Shown here one piece after another: positions 8,704 to 16,977 of a stretch of DNA of 64,000 bases; positions within the stretch are counted from its first letter, which is position 1; each line of letters begins with the position of its first letter. Source of the DNA: 34-65-8 sp046294735 (lineage in GTDB: Bacteria; Pseudomonadota; Alphaproteobacteria; Sphingomonadales; Sphingomonadaceae); assembly GCA_046294735.1 (NCBI GenBank), contig JBKBKB010000002.1, positions 124,001 through 188,000 on the forward strand. The letters are read 5' to 3'. Below the pieces are notes generated by a model that was not told where the DNA came from, made no database searches, and worked only from the letters and a program-made list of their open reading frames with translations. The position numbers and the translations under genes are program-made.

Positions 8704-11139
8704 TTACCCCTCGCTCCTTGAAAAGGCGTTCTTGGTTTTCAGGCTGGGCTTTTCCGCCCATGGTTCATCCGGCCAGCGGTGCTTGGGATAGCGGCCTTTC
8801 ATGTCCTTCTTCACCTCGGCCCACGATCCGCGCCAGAAACCCGGCAGGTCGCGGGTCGACTGGATCGGGCGCCCGGCCGGGCTGGTCAGCTTGAGCAGCA
8901 GCGGCGTGTCCCCGACCATCGGGTGGGCCTCCAGCCCGAACAGCGCCTGCACCCGCACCTCCACGCTGGGGGCATCGTCCCCGGCATAATCGATCGCATG
9001 GTGCGTGCCCGCAGGCGAGGCAAATTCACGCGGGGCGAGCCGGTCGAGCCGCTGGCGTGCATCCCAGTCGAGCAAAGCCAGCAGGGCCTCGTTCAGCTTG
9101 CCTTTCGGGATGGACAGGTCGCGGCGACCATCCAGCAACGGGCGCAGCCACTGGTTGGCGCTATCGCGCAAGGCAGCTTCGTTCCACGCGGCGATCCCGG
9201 CGTAGCGCCCGCGATTGACCAGACCAATCGGCAGAATGCCCGGCAGGTTATCCAGCGCCTTGTCCACAAGCATGTCCACTACCGCCGCCGGGTCCGGCGA
9301 AGGATCAGGGCCGGTTGCCAGCGTGATCGCACCAAGCCGCCGCTCCAGCCGCGCCTCGACCCGTTCTCCGGTCCAACGCAGCACACTGCGACGCTCGATG
9401 CGATCCGCCAGCCAGAGCTCGACCTCGGATTCCTCCAGAGCCAGCGCTGCGGTAATCCGCGCGCCCTTGGCCTGCCCCTGGGCATCACCGATCACCAGCC
9501 ACTCGGCGCGCGCCAGCGGGCTTGCGGGATCGAGCACGAACCCCCGCCCTCCCGCTGAAAGCCAGTGCTCGCCCGAAGGATCGCGGCGGCGCGCGACATT
9601 GTCCGGATAGCCTGCCGCGAGAAGGACGGCGGGGGGCGGCTCCTGCCTCGCCCGCGCTGCCTTGCCTGCCAGTTCAGCCCACCGTGCGGCGAGCTTGCGG
9701 CTGGCCTCTGCGCGGGGGGATCGGTCGGTATCCCAGCGCTGGAGGCGCGCGGCGAGATCCTCGCCCCGCCCGCCCAGGCCGCGTTCCTGCAACAGCAGAG
9801 CGAGCCTGGCCGCCGTGCGCCCTGCGCCATGCTCCGCCCCGTAAAGCACCATCGCCGCCTGCGCTGGGCCGAGCGGCATGGCGGCGAGCGATTTCCCGCG
9901 CGGTGTGATCCGCCCCGCCTCGTCCAGCGCGCCGAGCGCTTCCAGCCGCGCCCGCGCCGCCGCGACCGAGGCCGCAGGCGGCGGGTCGATCCACGGCAGG
10001 CTGGCCGGATCGGCCGTGCCCCACCGCGCCAGCGCCAGCACCAGCGGGGCAAGGTCGGCGGTCTCGATCTCCGGCGGTGCGAACGGCGGCCTGCCCGCGT
10101 GCCCTGCCTCCTCCCACAGGCGGTAAGCCACCCCCGGCCCCTGCCGCGCTGCCCGGCCTGCCCGCTGCGCGGCCGAGGCCTGGCTGGCACGGCGGGTAAC
10201 AAGATGGGTGGTGCCGGCGGCCTTGTCGAATTCGGCGTGGCGGGCAAGGCCGCTGTCGATGACGATATCGACGCCGTCGAGTGTCAGCGACGTCTCGGCA
10301 ATCGCGGTTGCGAGCACAATCCGCCGCCGCCCTTGCGGGTCGCGCCGGATCGCCGCGCGCTGCGCCGCCGGTTCGCACTGACCGTGAAGCGGCAGGATCG
10401 GCACCTCGGGCAAACGCTCCGCCAGCCGTTCAAGGGTCCGCTCGATTTCGCCTACGCCGGGAAGAAAGGCGAGAATGTCGCCGGTCCGCTCACGCCAGGC
10501 GGTCAGCACGGCTGCGGTCATCGCATCTTCCGGGCGTTTGTCAGAGAACGAGCCGAGCCATCGGATTTCAAGCGGGAACGCCTTGCCTTCGCTTTCGATC
10601 ACCGGTGCATTTTCGCCCAGCAAGCGGGCGAACCGCGCGCCGTCTAGCGTGGCCGACATGACGCAGACCCGCAGATCCTCGCGCAGAACGCTGCGACTTT
10701 CCAGCGCCAGCGCGAGGCCCAGGTCGCTGTCGAGATGCCGCTCGTGCGCTTCGTCGAACAGCACGGCAGACACGCCCGCCAGCTCCGGGTCAGCGACGAT
10801 CCGGTTGACGAAGATCGCCTCGGTCATCACCAGCACCCGCGTCCTGCCCGAGGTCCTGCTGTCGAGCCGGGTTAAATAACCGACTGTTTCACCAGCCTTT
10901 TCGTCCAGCATCTCGGCCATACGCTCCGCCGCGGCACGCGCCGCGACCCGCCGCGGACTCAGCAGGATGACCTCGCCGGTGCACCATGGTTCATTCAGCA
11001 ATGCGGGCGCAACCGCGGTGGTCTTACCCGCCCCCGGCGGCGCAATCAGGACCGCCGCCCCTGCCCCGCGAAGAGCCTGAGCAAGGTCCGCCATCACCGC
11101 GCATATTGGCAGTTCGGGATCGATCAATCTTCTTCCCAT
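8704..11139 (-). CDS. hrpB: ATP-dependent RNA helicase HrpB
   Basis: An 811-residue DExH-box helicase of the HrpB family. Walker A APPGAGKTT is at residues 33-41, the DEAH box at 129-132, SATLDG follows as motif III, and QRAGRAARQGPG is motif VI. The HA2-like region and the C-terminal HrpB domain follow, giving the expected length. The role is uncertain in bacteria; HrpA/HrpB proteins act on structured mRNA and ribosomes. Its ATG lies 16 nt inside the end of the XRE regulator gene, so hrpB appears to be the distal gene of the membrane protein-XRE unit and may share its repressible promoter. Confidence 0.95.
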   Translation of the reverse strand: MGRRLIDPELPICAVMADLAQALRGAGAAVLIAPPGAGKTTAVAPALLNEPWCTGEVILLSPRRVAARAAAERMAEMLDEKAGETVGYLTRLDSRTSGRTRVLVMTEAIFVNRIVADPELAGVSAVLFDEAHERHLDSDLGLALALESRSVLREDLRVCVMSATLDGARFARLLGENAPVIESEGKAFPLEIRWLGSFSDKRPEDAMTAAVLTAWRERTGDILAFLPGVGEIERTLERLAERLPEVPILPLHGQCEPAAQRAAIRRDPQGRRRIVLATAIAETSLTLDGVDIVIDSGLARHAEFDKAAGTTHLVTRRASQASAAQRAGRAARQGPGVAYRLWEEAGHAGRPPFAPPEIETADLAPLVLALARWGTADPASLPWIDPPPAASVAAARARLEALGALDEAGRITPRGKSLAAMPLGPAQAAMVLYGAEHGAGRTAARLALLLQERGLGGRGEDLAARLQRWDTDRSPRAEASRKLAARWAELAGKAARARQEPPPAVLLAAGYPDNVARRRDPSGEHWLSAGGRGFVLDPASPLARAEWLVIGDAQGQAKGARITAALALEESEVELWLADRIERRSVLRWTGERVEARLERRLGAITLATGPDPSPDPAAVVDMLVDKALDNLPGILPIGLVNRGRYAGIAAWNEAALRDSANQWLRPLLDGRRDLSIPKGKLNEALLALLDWDARQRLDRLAPREFASPAGTHHAIDYAGDDAPSVEVRVQALFGLEAHPMVGDTPLLLKLTSPAGRPIQSTRDLPGFWRGSWAEVKKDMKGRYPKHRWPDEPWAEKPSLKTKNAFSRSEG

Positions 11140-11342
11140 CCGAACACGTCCTCAACCCCCACGCCAAAGCGCCGGGCGATCCGGAACGCGGTTTCAAGGC
11201 TGGGCGAATAGCGGCCCTGCTCGATTGCGATAATCGTCTGGCGGGTCACGCCGACCGCCTCACCCAGCGCCGACTGGCTCAACTGGTCGTTCGCTTCTCT
11301 CAATGCGCGTACCCGGTTTGAAATGGGCGGTCGTTTAGCCAC
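11124..11342 (-). CDS. Small XRE-family transcriptional regulator
   Basis: A 72-residue single-domain Cro/CI-type DNA-binding protein. The helix-turn-helix is SQSALGEAVGVTRQTIIAIEQG at about residues 22-43, with the recognition helix in TRQTIIAIE. The remainder (RYSPSLETAFRIARRFG) is typical of compact YgzD-like regulators. The start is a GTG one nucleotide after the TAA of the membrane protein gene. The end overlaps hrpB by 16 nt. Two palindromes in the upstream promoter are its likely operators, giving negative autoregulation. Target and effector are inferred, not shown. Confidence 0.93.
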   Translation of the reverse strand: MAKRPPISNRVRALREANDQLSQSALGEAVGVTRQTIIAIEQGRYSPSLETAFRIARRFGVGVEDVFGWEED

Positions 11343-11343
11343 G

Positions 11344-11745
11344 TTAAAAGGCCCGACGAAACAGGAAAATCTGTGCGCAGTATTCTGCGATCTGGCTGAG
11401 AATGAGGCAGGTCAGAACAATGTGGAAAAGGCGGGCCCCATCGGCCGCAAACATGAATTGGCCAAGCCCAACAAGCGATCCAATTACGAGCACATAAGAC
11501 GAAAAATGCGCCGCCTTGTCGATCGCGATCCGTTCGCGCTCATCCGCCGGACTGGATGCCTCTTTCGGGGAGAGAAGCGCTAGCCCCACCTGAGCGACTA
11601 CTGACAAAACGACCGTGAAGAACACAAAGGGTATCGCGGCTGCGGCAGGAGGGACGCCATCAAACGCAACCAATTTGACATAGAACGCGCCGACCACAAG
11701 CAGCACAGCGGCCATGGCCCAAGCCGATTTTTCTCTGAACGACAT
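11344..11745 (-). CDS. Four-helix membrane protein, DUF2178-like, partner of XRE regulator
   Basis: A 133-residue integral membrane protein with four predicted helices at about residues 7-28, 36-58, 79-100 and 103-125. A charged loop between helices 2 and 3 reads PADERERIAIDKAA, which resembles the DERE motif of DUF2178-type proteins that are often encoded next to small XRE regulators. The ATG at 11745 is preferred over one at 11805 because GGACAGGGA precedes it and because the longer form would translate through the upstream palindrome. The XRE gene follows after 1 nt. It may sense or signal to the regulator; function is unknown. Confidence 0.8.
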   Translation of the reverse strand: MSFREKSAWAMAAVLLVVGAFYVKLVAFDGVPPAAAAIPFVFFTVVLSVVAQVGLALLSPKEASSPADERERIAIDKAAHFSSYVLVIGSLVGLGQFMFAADGARLFHIVLTCLILSQIAEYCAQIFLFRRAF

Positions 11746-11759
11746 CGTGAAATCCCTGT

Positions 11760-11785
11760 CCTGTGTAAAAAATCTTTTACACAGG
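11760..11785. promoter_or_regulatory. Operator palindrome 1, upstream of membrane protein/XRE/hrpB unit
   Basis: A perfect inverted repeat with 11-nt arms (CCTGTGTAAAA and its complement) around a 4-nt centre AATC. It sits 15 nt upstream of the chosen ATG at 11745 and covers the likely -10 region. Its 18-nt core, TGTAAAAAATCTTTTACA, recurs once 41 bp away in inverted orientation. AT-rich sequence is strikingly different from the GC-rich surroundings. The adjacent small XRE regulator is the obvious candidate binder; a hairpin role in RNA is possible but no T-tract follows. Confidence 0.8.
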
Positions 11786-11810
11786 TAGACTCGGGCGATC
11801 GTCATGTCAA
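11782..11810 (-). promoter_or_regulatory. Sigma-70-type promoter for membrane protein/XRE/hrpB unit
   Basis: On the minus strand a consensus -35 hexamer TTGACA (11810 to 11805) is followed after 17 nt by TACCTG (11787 to 11782) as a weak -10 candidate. The -35 lies inside palindrome 2 and the -10 abuts palindrome 1, so a protein bound to either would block RNA polymerase. The single mismatch in palindrome 2 is the base that turns the palindrome half into TTGACA. The -10 match is poor, so its exact position is uncertain. Confidence 0.55.
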
Positions 11811-11823
11811 AGATTTTTTACAT
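11804..11823. promoter_or_regulatory. Operator palindrome 2, overlapping the -35 region
   Basis: A 20-nt near-palindrome whose 18-nt core on the minus strand, TGTAAAAAATCTTTGACA, matches the core of palindrome 1 at 17 of 18 positions. The centres of the two palindromes are 41 bp apart, close to four turns of B-DNA, which would place two dimers on the same face of the helix. It lies 7 nt beyond the stop of the polyprenyl synthase gene. Confidence 0.75.
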
Positions 11824-11829
11824 CGGCGG

Positions 11830-12840
11830 CTAATACCCCCGCGCGACCGCGAACTGGGCGGCTTCAGCCATCGCGGCGCGGGCCTTGCTGTCGGGGAAGA
11901 TCGAGATCGCATCGACTGCCCGCTGTGCGAAGTGACGGGCGCGTTCGCGGGTGGCCTCGACCGCGTCGTACTTGCCGATCAGGCGGATGGCCTCGGCAAG
12001 ATCGGCATCGCCAGCACGGTGGCCGGCGATCGCGAGCTGCCAGAACTTGCGCTCTTCTTCGGTCCCACGGGCATAGGCAAGGATCACCGGGAGGGTCATC
12101 TTGCCCTCGCGAAAATCGTCACCCTGGTCCTTGCCCATTTCGGCGGCATCGGAATCGTAATCGATCGCATCGTCGACCAGCTGGAACGCCACACCCAAGT
12201 TGCGGCCATAGGCTTCAAGCGCCTGCTCCTGCTGCTCGTCGCATTCCGCCACCACGGCCGCGATCCGGCTGGCAGCGGCGAACAGCGCCGCGGTCTTGGC
12301 ACCGATGATCGACAGGTAGCGTTCCTCGCTGGTGCCGATCTGGCGCTGGGCGGTGAGCTGTGACACCTCCCCTTCGGCGATGATCGCGCTGGCACCAGAC
12401 AGGATCTTGAGCACTTTCAGGCTGCCGTCCTCGGTCATCAGCTCGAACGCACGGCTGAACAGGAAATCCCCCACCAGCACGGTCGCCGGATTGCCGAAGA
12501 TGATGTTGGCCGCCGCCTTGCCCCGGCGCAGTTCGCTCCCGTCGACCACATCGTCATGCAGCAAGGTGGCAGTGTGGATGAATTCGACCGCGGCGGCGAG
12601 CTTGTGGTGCCGCGTGCCCTGGTAGCCGACCAGTTCCGCCCCGGCGAGCGTGAGCATCGGCCGCAAGCGCTTGCCCCCACCTGAGATCAGGTGGCCTGCC
12701 AGTGCGGGGATGAGCGGTATCTCGCTTTGCATCCGGTCAAGGATCACCGCATTGACCGAGTTCATGCCCTGCGCGGTCAGCGCCAGCATCGGGTCGAGCG
12801 AAGGCCGTTTTCGCGGCAGGGGGACGATATCTGCGGTCAT
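11830..12840 (-). CDS. ispB: Polyprenyl (octaprenyl/decaprenyl) diphosphate synthase
   Basis: Makes the long-chain prenyl diphosphate used for the ubiquinone side chain by successive addition of isopentenyl diphosphate. The 336-residue protein has GGGKRLRPML near residues 54-63, the first aspartate-rich motif HDDVVD (Asp96, Asp97, Asp100) and the second DDAID (Asp223-Asp227). The start MTADIVPLP at 12840 is preferred; the frame is open upstream into the divergent chorismate mutase leader. Chain length cannot be read with confidence; small residues before the first Asp motif (TATLL) are compatible with a long-chain product. Confidence 0.93.
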   Translation of the reverse strand: MTADIVPLPRKRPSLDPMLALTAQGMNSVNAVILDRMQSEIPLIPALAGHLISGGGKRLRPMLTLAGAELVGYQGTRHHKLAAAVEFIHTATLLHDDVVDGSELRRGKAAANIIFGNPATVLVGDFLFSRAFELMTEDGSLKVLKILSGASAIIAEGEVSQLTAQRQIGTSEERYLSIIGAKTAALFAAASRIAAVVAECDEQQEQALEAYGRNLGVAFQLVDDAIDYDSDAAEMGKDQGDDFREGKMTLPVILAYARGTEEERKFWQLAIAGHRAGDADLAEAIRLIGKYDAVEATRERARHFAQRAVDAISIFPDSKARAAMAEAAQFAVARGY

Positions 12841-12927
12841 GCCCTGCGCCATGCGGCTGCGGCGCGGGCTTGGCAAGAGTTGAGAACACTTGGAAACCCG
12901 GCCGCCGCCGTGATAGGCAGCCGAGCG

Positions 12928-13221
12928 ATGACCGACACAGCACCTGATCCCCAGCTCGCGGCTTTCCGTCGCAGCATCGACAATATCGACGCCGCGATTG
13001 TCCACATGCTGGCCGAGCGGTTCCGCATCACCCAGGCCGTCGGTGCCTACAAGGCGGCCAATGCCCTGCCTCCATCCGATCCCGGGCGCGAGCAGGCCCA
13101 GATCGAGCGGCTCCGCAATCTTGCGGAGGAATCAGACCTCGATCCCGAATTTGGCGAGAAGTTCATTCGCTTCGTAATCGATGAAGTGATCCGCCACCAC
13201 GAGAAGGCGCGCGGCGGCTAG
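12928..13221 (+). CDS. Chorismate mutase (AroQ class)
   Basis: A 97-residue, all-helical AroQ-type chorismate mutase that converts chorismate to prephenate for phenylalanine and tyrosine synthesis. The opening helix AFRRSIDNIDAAIVHMLAERF has the conserved Arg, and ITQAVGAYKA carries the conserved Lys. EKFIRFVIDEVIRHHEKARG forms the last helix. The protein has no prephenate dehydratase or DAHP synthase fusion. It is divergent from the polyprenyl synthase with about 90 nt between starts, which probably holds both promoters. Confidence 0.92.
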   Translation: MTDTAPDPQLAAFRRSIDNIDAAIVHMLAERFRITQAVGAYKAANALPPSDPGREQAQIERLRNLAEESDLDPEFGEKFIRFVIDEVIRHHEKARGG

Positions 13222-13282
13222 CGGCAAATCCGTACAGCTCCGTTTACCGCTCTTTCACGGTTTCCGCGCTATTAACCATGAC

Positions 13283-13681
13283 ATGGCAAGCGCACCGCAC
13301 CTCCCCGTCACCCATGCACCGGACCTGTCCGGTGTCCTTGGCCGCCGCCGTTCGGAGCGGCTGACGGTGTGCCTGCCGGGCAAGCTCGTCTTGCTCGACG
13401 GGGAATTCGATTGCGCGCTGGAAGACGTGTCGCAATCTGGTGCGCGGATCATCACCGATGCGCCGCTCGCCACTAGCCGGAGGGGGATCCTATCCTGCTC
13501 GCCGCTCGAAGCCGTCTTCGCGGTGGTCTGGACCCGCGGGCAATATGCCGGACTGGAGTTCGAGGAAGAGGAATCGCTCGGCACGATCCGCCTGCTGCGC
13601 TGGCACAACGACCGCGACCGGCAGCGGCACGACGCCACCTTGCGCGCACTGATCCAGAAATGGGGTTCGGGCGGCTGGTAA
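13283..13681 (+). CDS. PilZ domain protein (putative c-di-GMP binding)
   Basis: A 132-residue cytoplasmic protein with one PilZ domain. The c-di-GMP-binding signature is RRRSER (about residues 21-26), followed by the second motif DVSQSGARI (DxSxxG). No other effector domain is seen, so it would act as a stand-alone adaptor. The C-terminal region is charged (HNDRDRQRHD). It converges with the histidine kinase gene, with only 9 nt between the stops. Target process is unknown. Confidence 0.88.
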   Translation: MASAPHLPVTHAPDLSGVLGRRRSERLTVCLPGKLVLLDGEFDCALEDVSQSGARIITDAPLATSRRGILSCSPLEAVFAVVWTRGQYAGLEFEEEESLGTIRLLRWHNDRDRQRHDATLRALIQKWGSGGW

Positions 13682-13690
13682 CGCCCCGCC

Positions 13691-15091
13691 TCAGGCTGCC
13701 CGCGGCAGGCTGAGCCGGACCAGCAGCCCGCCCAGGTCCTCGCTTTCACCCAGCGATACGCCACCGCCATAGATTTCCGCCACATCGCGCACAATCGCCA
13801 GGCCAAGCCCGGTGCCTGGTTTGCCGGTATCAAGCCGTGCGCCTCGATCGAAAATGCGCGGCCATTCCGCCGCCGGAATGCCAATCCCGTCATCCTCGAC
13901 CCAGATCACGCATTGTTCTGCTTCACGCTCGGCATCAACGGTCACGAACACGCTGCCGCCGCCGTATTTGGCCGCGTTCTCGATCAGGTTGCCGAGGATC
14001 TCGTCCAAATCCTGCCGCTCGATCGCCACCTTTGCCTCGCGATTGCCGTCGATATCGAACCGGACCTCGGGATAGAGCCGTTCGACCGCGCGGCGCACCC
14101 CTTCAGCGCTTTCGCACACCGGGGTGCTGGCAAGGCCGACCGCGCGCCGCCCCACCGCCCGCGCCCGCGCCAGATGATGCTCGACATGACGCTGCATGGT
14201 CCGCGCTTCGCGGATCACGGTTTCCGCCAGATCCGGCGCATGGGCCGTCGCTGCATTGGTCACGACTGTCAGCGGGGTCTTGAGCGCGTGGGCCAGATTG
14301 CCGGCATGAGTGCGAGCTTCCTCCGCCTGCTGTTCGCTGTGGGCCAGCAGCATGTTCAGTTCCTGCACCAGCGGCTGCACTTCCAGCGGCAAGGGGTCAG
14401 TGACCCGGTTGGTGCCGGTGGTGCGGATACGCTGGATTGCCGCGCGCACCCGGCGCAGCGGGCGAAGCCCATACCAGCTTTGCAGCGCCGCCATCAGGAA
14501 CAGCCCCAGCCCCAGGACCGCAAAACTCCATAGCAGGATACTGCGGATCTGCGCCTGCTGTGCCAGCCGCTCGCCAGTGGCTGAGGCCACCGCAAAGGTC
14601 CAGCGGGTTTCGCTGTCGGGCAGGATCACGGTCCGCTCGACAATCCGCAGCGGCTCGCTAGGAAACTGGTCGCTGTCGTAGAAATGGGGATCGTTGTCGA
14701 CATGGTCACCCTGAACATTCAGCGTCCGGTCCCACAAACTGCGCGAAGGCCACGGATCGTGCCCAGCCCCGTCGATTTGCCAATAGAGCCCGCTGTTAGG
14801 CTCCATGAAACGCTGGTCACCCAAAGCGCGGTAGAACAGCACCTCGCCGTCCTGCCCGATCTCGGCCGAGGCAATCATCGCGGTCAGCATATATTCGAGC
14901 TGGTCGTCGAAATTGCGCTGGACGAGGTTGCTGAGCGTGCGGTCGAGGGCAAACCCGCCTGCCAGCAGCAGGACCAGGATCCACCCGGCCGCAATCACCA
15001 TCATCCGGCGGGACAGGCTGCCGGTATGCGGCGCCCCCGCCGGTGGCGGGATGCTGGGTGCCCCTGCGGATGTCTCGGCCGGGGCGCTCAC
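13691..15091 (-). CDS. Sensor histidine kinase of PepSY-linked two-component system
   Basis: A 466-residue membrane kinase of the PhoQ/PhoR type. It has a proline/alanine-rich cytoplasmic N terminus, helix 1 at about 31-51, a periplasmic sensor domain, and helix 2 before LRPLRRVR, which opens a HAMP region. The phosphoacceptor His is in NLAHALKTPLT. The ATP-binding N box is LGNLIENAAKYG, and DDGIGIP and GTGLGLAIV are G boxes. The GTG start at 15091 is preferred: it has GAGGACG just upstream and lies 7 nt after the response regulator stop. Longer in-frame starts would run through the regulator gene. Confidence 0.92.
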   Translation of the reverse strand: MSAPAETSAGAPSIPPPAGAPHTGSLSRRMMVIAAGWILVLLLAGGFALDRTLSNLVQRNFDDQLEYMLTAMIASAEIGQDGEVLFYRALGDQRFMEPNSGLYWQIDGAGHDPWPSRSLWDRTLNVQGDHVDNDPHFYDSDQFPSEPLRIVERTVILPDSETRWTFAVASATGERLAQQAQIRSILLWSFAVLGLGLFLMAALQSWYGLRPLRRVRAAIQRIRTTGTNRVTDPLPLEVQPLVQELNMLLAHSEQQAEEARTHAGNLAHALKTPLTVVTNAATAHAPDLAETVIREARTMQRHVEHHLARARAVGRRAVGLASTPVCESAEGVRRAVERLYPEVRFDIDGNREAKVAIERQDLDEILGNLIENAAKYGGGSVFVTVDAEREAEQCVIWVEDDGIGIPAAEWPRIFDRGARLDTGKPGTGLGLAIVRDVAEIYGGGVSLGESEDLGGLLVRLSLPRAA

Positions 15092-15098
15092 ACCGTCC

Positions 15099-15776
15099 TC
15101 AGCCGCGGGAGCCTTCGGCCGGATCGTCGAGGCTATAGCCCAGGCCGCGGATGGTGGTGATGACATCGGCCCCCAGCTTCTTGCGGATCCGGGTGACGAA
15201 CACCTCGATCGTGTTAGAATCGCGATCGAAGTCCTGATCGTAGATATGCTCAATCAGCTCGGTCCGGCTCACGACCTTGCCCTTATGGTGCATAAGGTAG
15301 CTGAGCAGCTTGTATTCCTGCGCGGTCAGCTTGACCGGCTCGCCCCCCAGCGTGACCCGGCCAGAGCGGGTATCGAGCCGCACCTCGCCTGCGGTCAGTT
15401 CGGCCGAGGTATTGCCCGACGCACGGCGGATCAGGGCGCGCAGGCGTGCAATGAGCTCCTCCGTCCGGAACGGCTTGGCCAGGTAATCATCGGCCCCGGC
15501 GTCAAGCCCGGCGACCTTGTCCGACCACGAATCGCGTGCGGTCAGTACCAGCACGGGGAACTTTCGGCCTTCCTTGCGCCACATGCCCAGCACGGTCAGC
15601 CCGTCGATCTCCGGCAGGCCGAGGTCGAGGATCACGGCATCGTATTCCTCAGTCGAGCCCATAAAGTGCCCGTCCTCGCCATCGACCGACAGGTCGACCG
15701 CATAACCAGTCTGTTCCAGGGTGGACTTCAGTTGCTTGCCGAGTGTCGGTTCATCCTCGACGATCAGGATACGCAT
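15099..15776 (-). CDS. OmpR/PhoP-family response regulator
   Basis: A 225-residue regulator with an N-terminal receiver domain and a C-terminal winged helix. Asp51 in ILDLGLPEIDG is the phosphorylation site, with the acidic pair near residues 7-8 (VEDEP) and LAKPF as the conserved lysine loop. The DNA-binding half ends in the usual VTRIRKKLGADVITTIRGLGY. The partner kinase starts 7 nt downstream. A PepSY protein gene precedes it on the same strand (gap 88 nt), giving a PepSY-regulator-kinase order. Confidence 0.95.
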   Translation of the reverse strand: MRILIVEDEPTLGKQLKSTLEQTGYAVDLSVDGEDGHFMGSTEEYDAVILDLGLPEIDGLTVLGMWRKEGRKFPVLVLTARDSWSDKVAGLDAGADDYLAKPFRTEELIARLRALIRRASGNTSAELTAGEVRLDTRSGRVTLGGEPVKLTAQEYKLLSYLMHHKGKVVSRTELIEHIYDQDFDRDSNTIEVFVTRIRKKLGADVITTIRGLGYSLDDPAEGSRG

Positions 15777-15864
15777 TGGTGCTGGCTCCCCTGTGGGCCT
15801 GAATTGGGCGTCTTAAGTGGTCGCTTGTTGGTTGGCCGTCAACACAGTGACCGCCGCTGCCCAC

Positions 15865-16161
15865 TTATTGCGTCCGCCGCAGCACCCGCCCGGTGCGCGC
15901 ATCGACATCGACGAACAGCACCCGGCCATCGCGAATGAACTTGAGGCGATAGGCCATGGCTGTCGCATCGTAAGCAAAGCCAAGGTATTCAGCCCCGCGC
16001 ATGGTCGGCAGGATGCGCGCCTCGATCTCGCGCGAACGCAGGATATTGCCTGCCTGCATTTCCTTGCGCGCCTCGCCCTGATCAGAACGCGACTGCGCGG
16101 CAGCAGGCAGAGGGGCCAGCAAGGCACCGGCCAGACAGGATAGGAGAAGCGTGCGGATCAT
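15865..16161 (-). CDS. Exported PepSY domain protein
   Basis: A 98-residue periplasmic protein with a signal peptide (about residues 1-22, ending APLPAAAQ) and one PepSY domain. The domain ends in the hallmark RVLFVDVDARTGRVLRRTQ, resembling the repeated DG.v..VdArtG motif of the family. PepSY proteins are proposed peptidase inhibitors or ligand-binding modulators of sensor kinases. The position directly upstream of a response regulator and kinase suggests it tunes, or is the main target of, that system. A direct repeat lies upstream of its start. Confidence 0.88.
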   Translation of the reverse strand: MIRTLLLSCLAGALLAPLPAAAQSRSDQGEARKEMQAGNILRSREIEARILPTMRGAEYLGFAYDATAMAYRLKFIRDGRVLFVDVDARTGRVLRRTQ

Positions 16162-16186
16162 GCGTTCCTGCCTAGGCGCGGGGGAT

Positions 16187-16202
16187 TGAACAAGTTCTGA
16201 AT
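16187..16202 (-). promoter_or_regulatory. Candidate response-regulator direct repeat upstream of PepSY gene
   Basis: On the plus strand TGAAC (16187-16191) and TGAAT (16198-16202) recur with an 11-bp period, the spacing used by tandem OmpR/PhoP-family regulators. The repeat lies 26 nt upstream of the PepSY ATG and may mark autoregulation of the operon. The match is short and could be chance. Confidence 0.35.
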
Positions 16203-16241
16203 GCTGTGGCTATGATCTGTTCAGCAGATTTGCCCGCAAAC

Positions 16242-16946
16242 TTAACGAGTCATTTCGTACGTGACCGAGACCGTCACCGAAGTGCCCACCAGCCCCGGTT
16301 CGACCGGAGTGGCCGCCATTGCAGCCTCTGCCGCTATCCCGCGCATCATCGGCATGGGCGGGCCGGCGTGCATGGCTTCGCTGATCTTGAGCACCCTGAC
16401 CCCGGTGTAGCCGTTCCAGCCGGCATATTCGCGGGCCATTCGCTCCGCTTTCTGGACCGCCGCTTTGCGCGCCTGCGCCTGGGCATCGGTATCGTCCGCG
16501 ATCGAGAAAGACGGGCCGCTGAGGTCCGTAGCACCGGCAGCAACCAGCGCATCGAGCACCTTGCCGGTATCATCAACCTTGCGCAGCGTCACGCTGACAC
16601 GGTTCGATGCCTGGTAGCCGCGGAACACTGACCGCTGACCGTTGTAATCATACACCGCATTTAGACCAATCCCGGTGGTCTGGACATCGTCAGCCGCAAT
16701 CCCGAGCGACCGGATACGGGCGACGACGCGGGCCATTTGCTCGGCATTGAGGCGCATAGCCTCGACCGCGCTCGGCGCATCGGTGGTCACGCCTGCGCCA
16801 ACTTCGGCAAGGTCAGGGCGGCCCTTGACGGTCTCGGTCACGCTCAACTCGACAATTGGTCCCTGCGCGGCCACGGTAACGTCGGCGGCATTGGCAGGGA
16901 CAGCAGCCGCAGCCATGGCCATAAGGGGCAATCCGATCCTGTGCAT
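16242..16946 (-). CDS. Periplasmic SIMPL (DUF541) domain protein
   Basis: A 234-residue exported protein with a signal peptide (about 1-20, ending VPANA) and a single SIMPL/DUF541 domain. The typical opening ELSVTETVKGRPDLAEVGAG is followed by LGIAADDVQTTGIGLNAVY and the closing VGTSVTVSVTYEM. Family proteins (E. coli YggE) protect against oxidative stress by an unknown mechanism. The ATG at 16946 has GAGGAG 8 nt upstream. It is the last gene of hslV-hslU-ACT-SIMPL, 31 nt after the ACT gene. Confidence 0.9.
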   Translation of the reverse strand: MHRIGLPLMAMAAAAVPANAADVTVAAQGPIVELSVTETVKGRPDLAEVGAGVTTDAPSAVEAMRLNAEQMARVVARIRSLGIAADDVQTTGIGLNAVYDYNGQRSVFRGYQASNRVSVTLRKVDDTGKVLDALVAAGATDLSGPSFSIADDTDAQAQARKAAVQKAERMAREYAGWNGYTGVRVLKISEAMHAGPPMPMMRGIAAEAAMAATPVEPGLVGTSVTVSVTYEMTR

Positions 16947-16977
16947 GTTTTGGTCTCCTCTTTTTGGGCGCCTTTGC

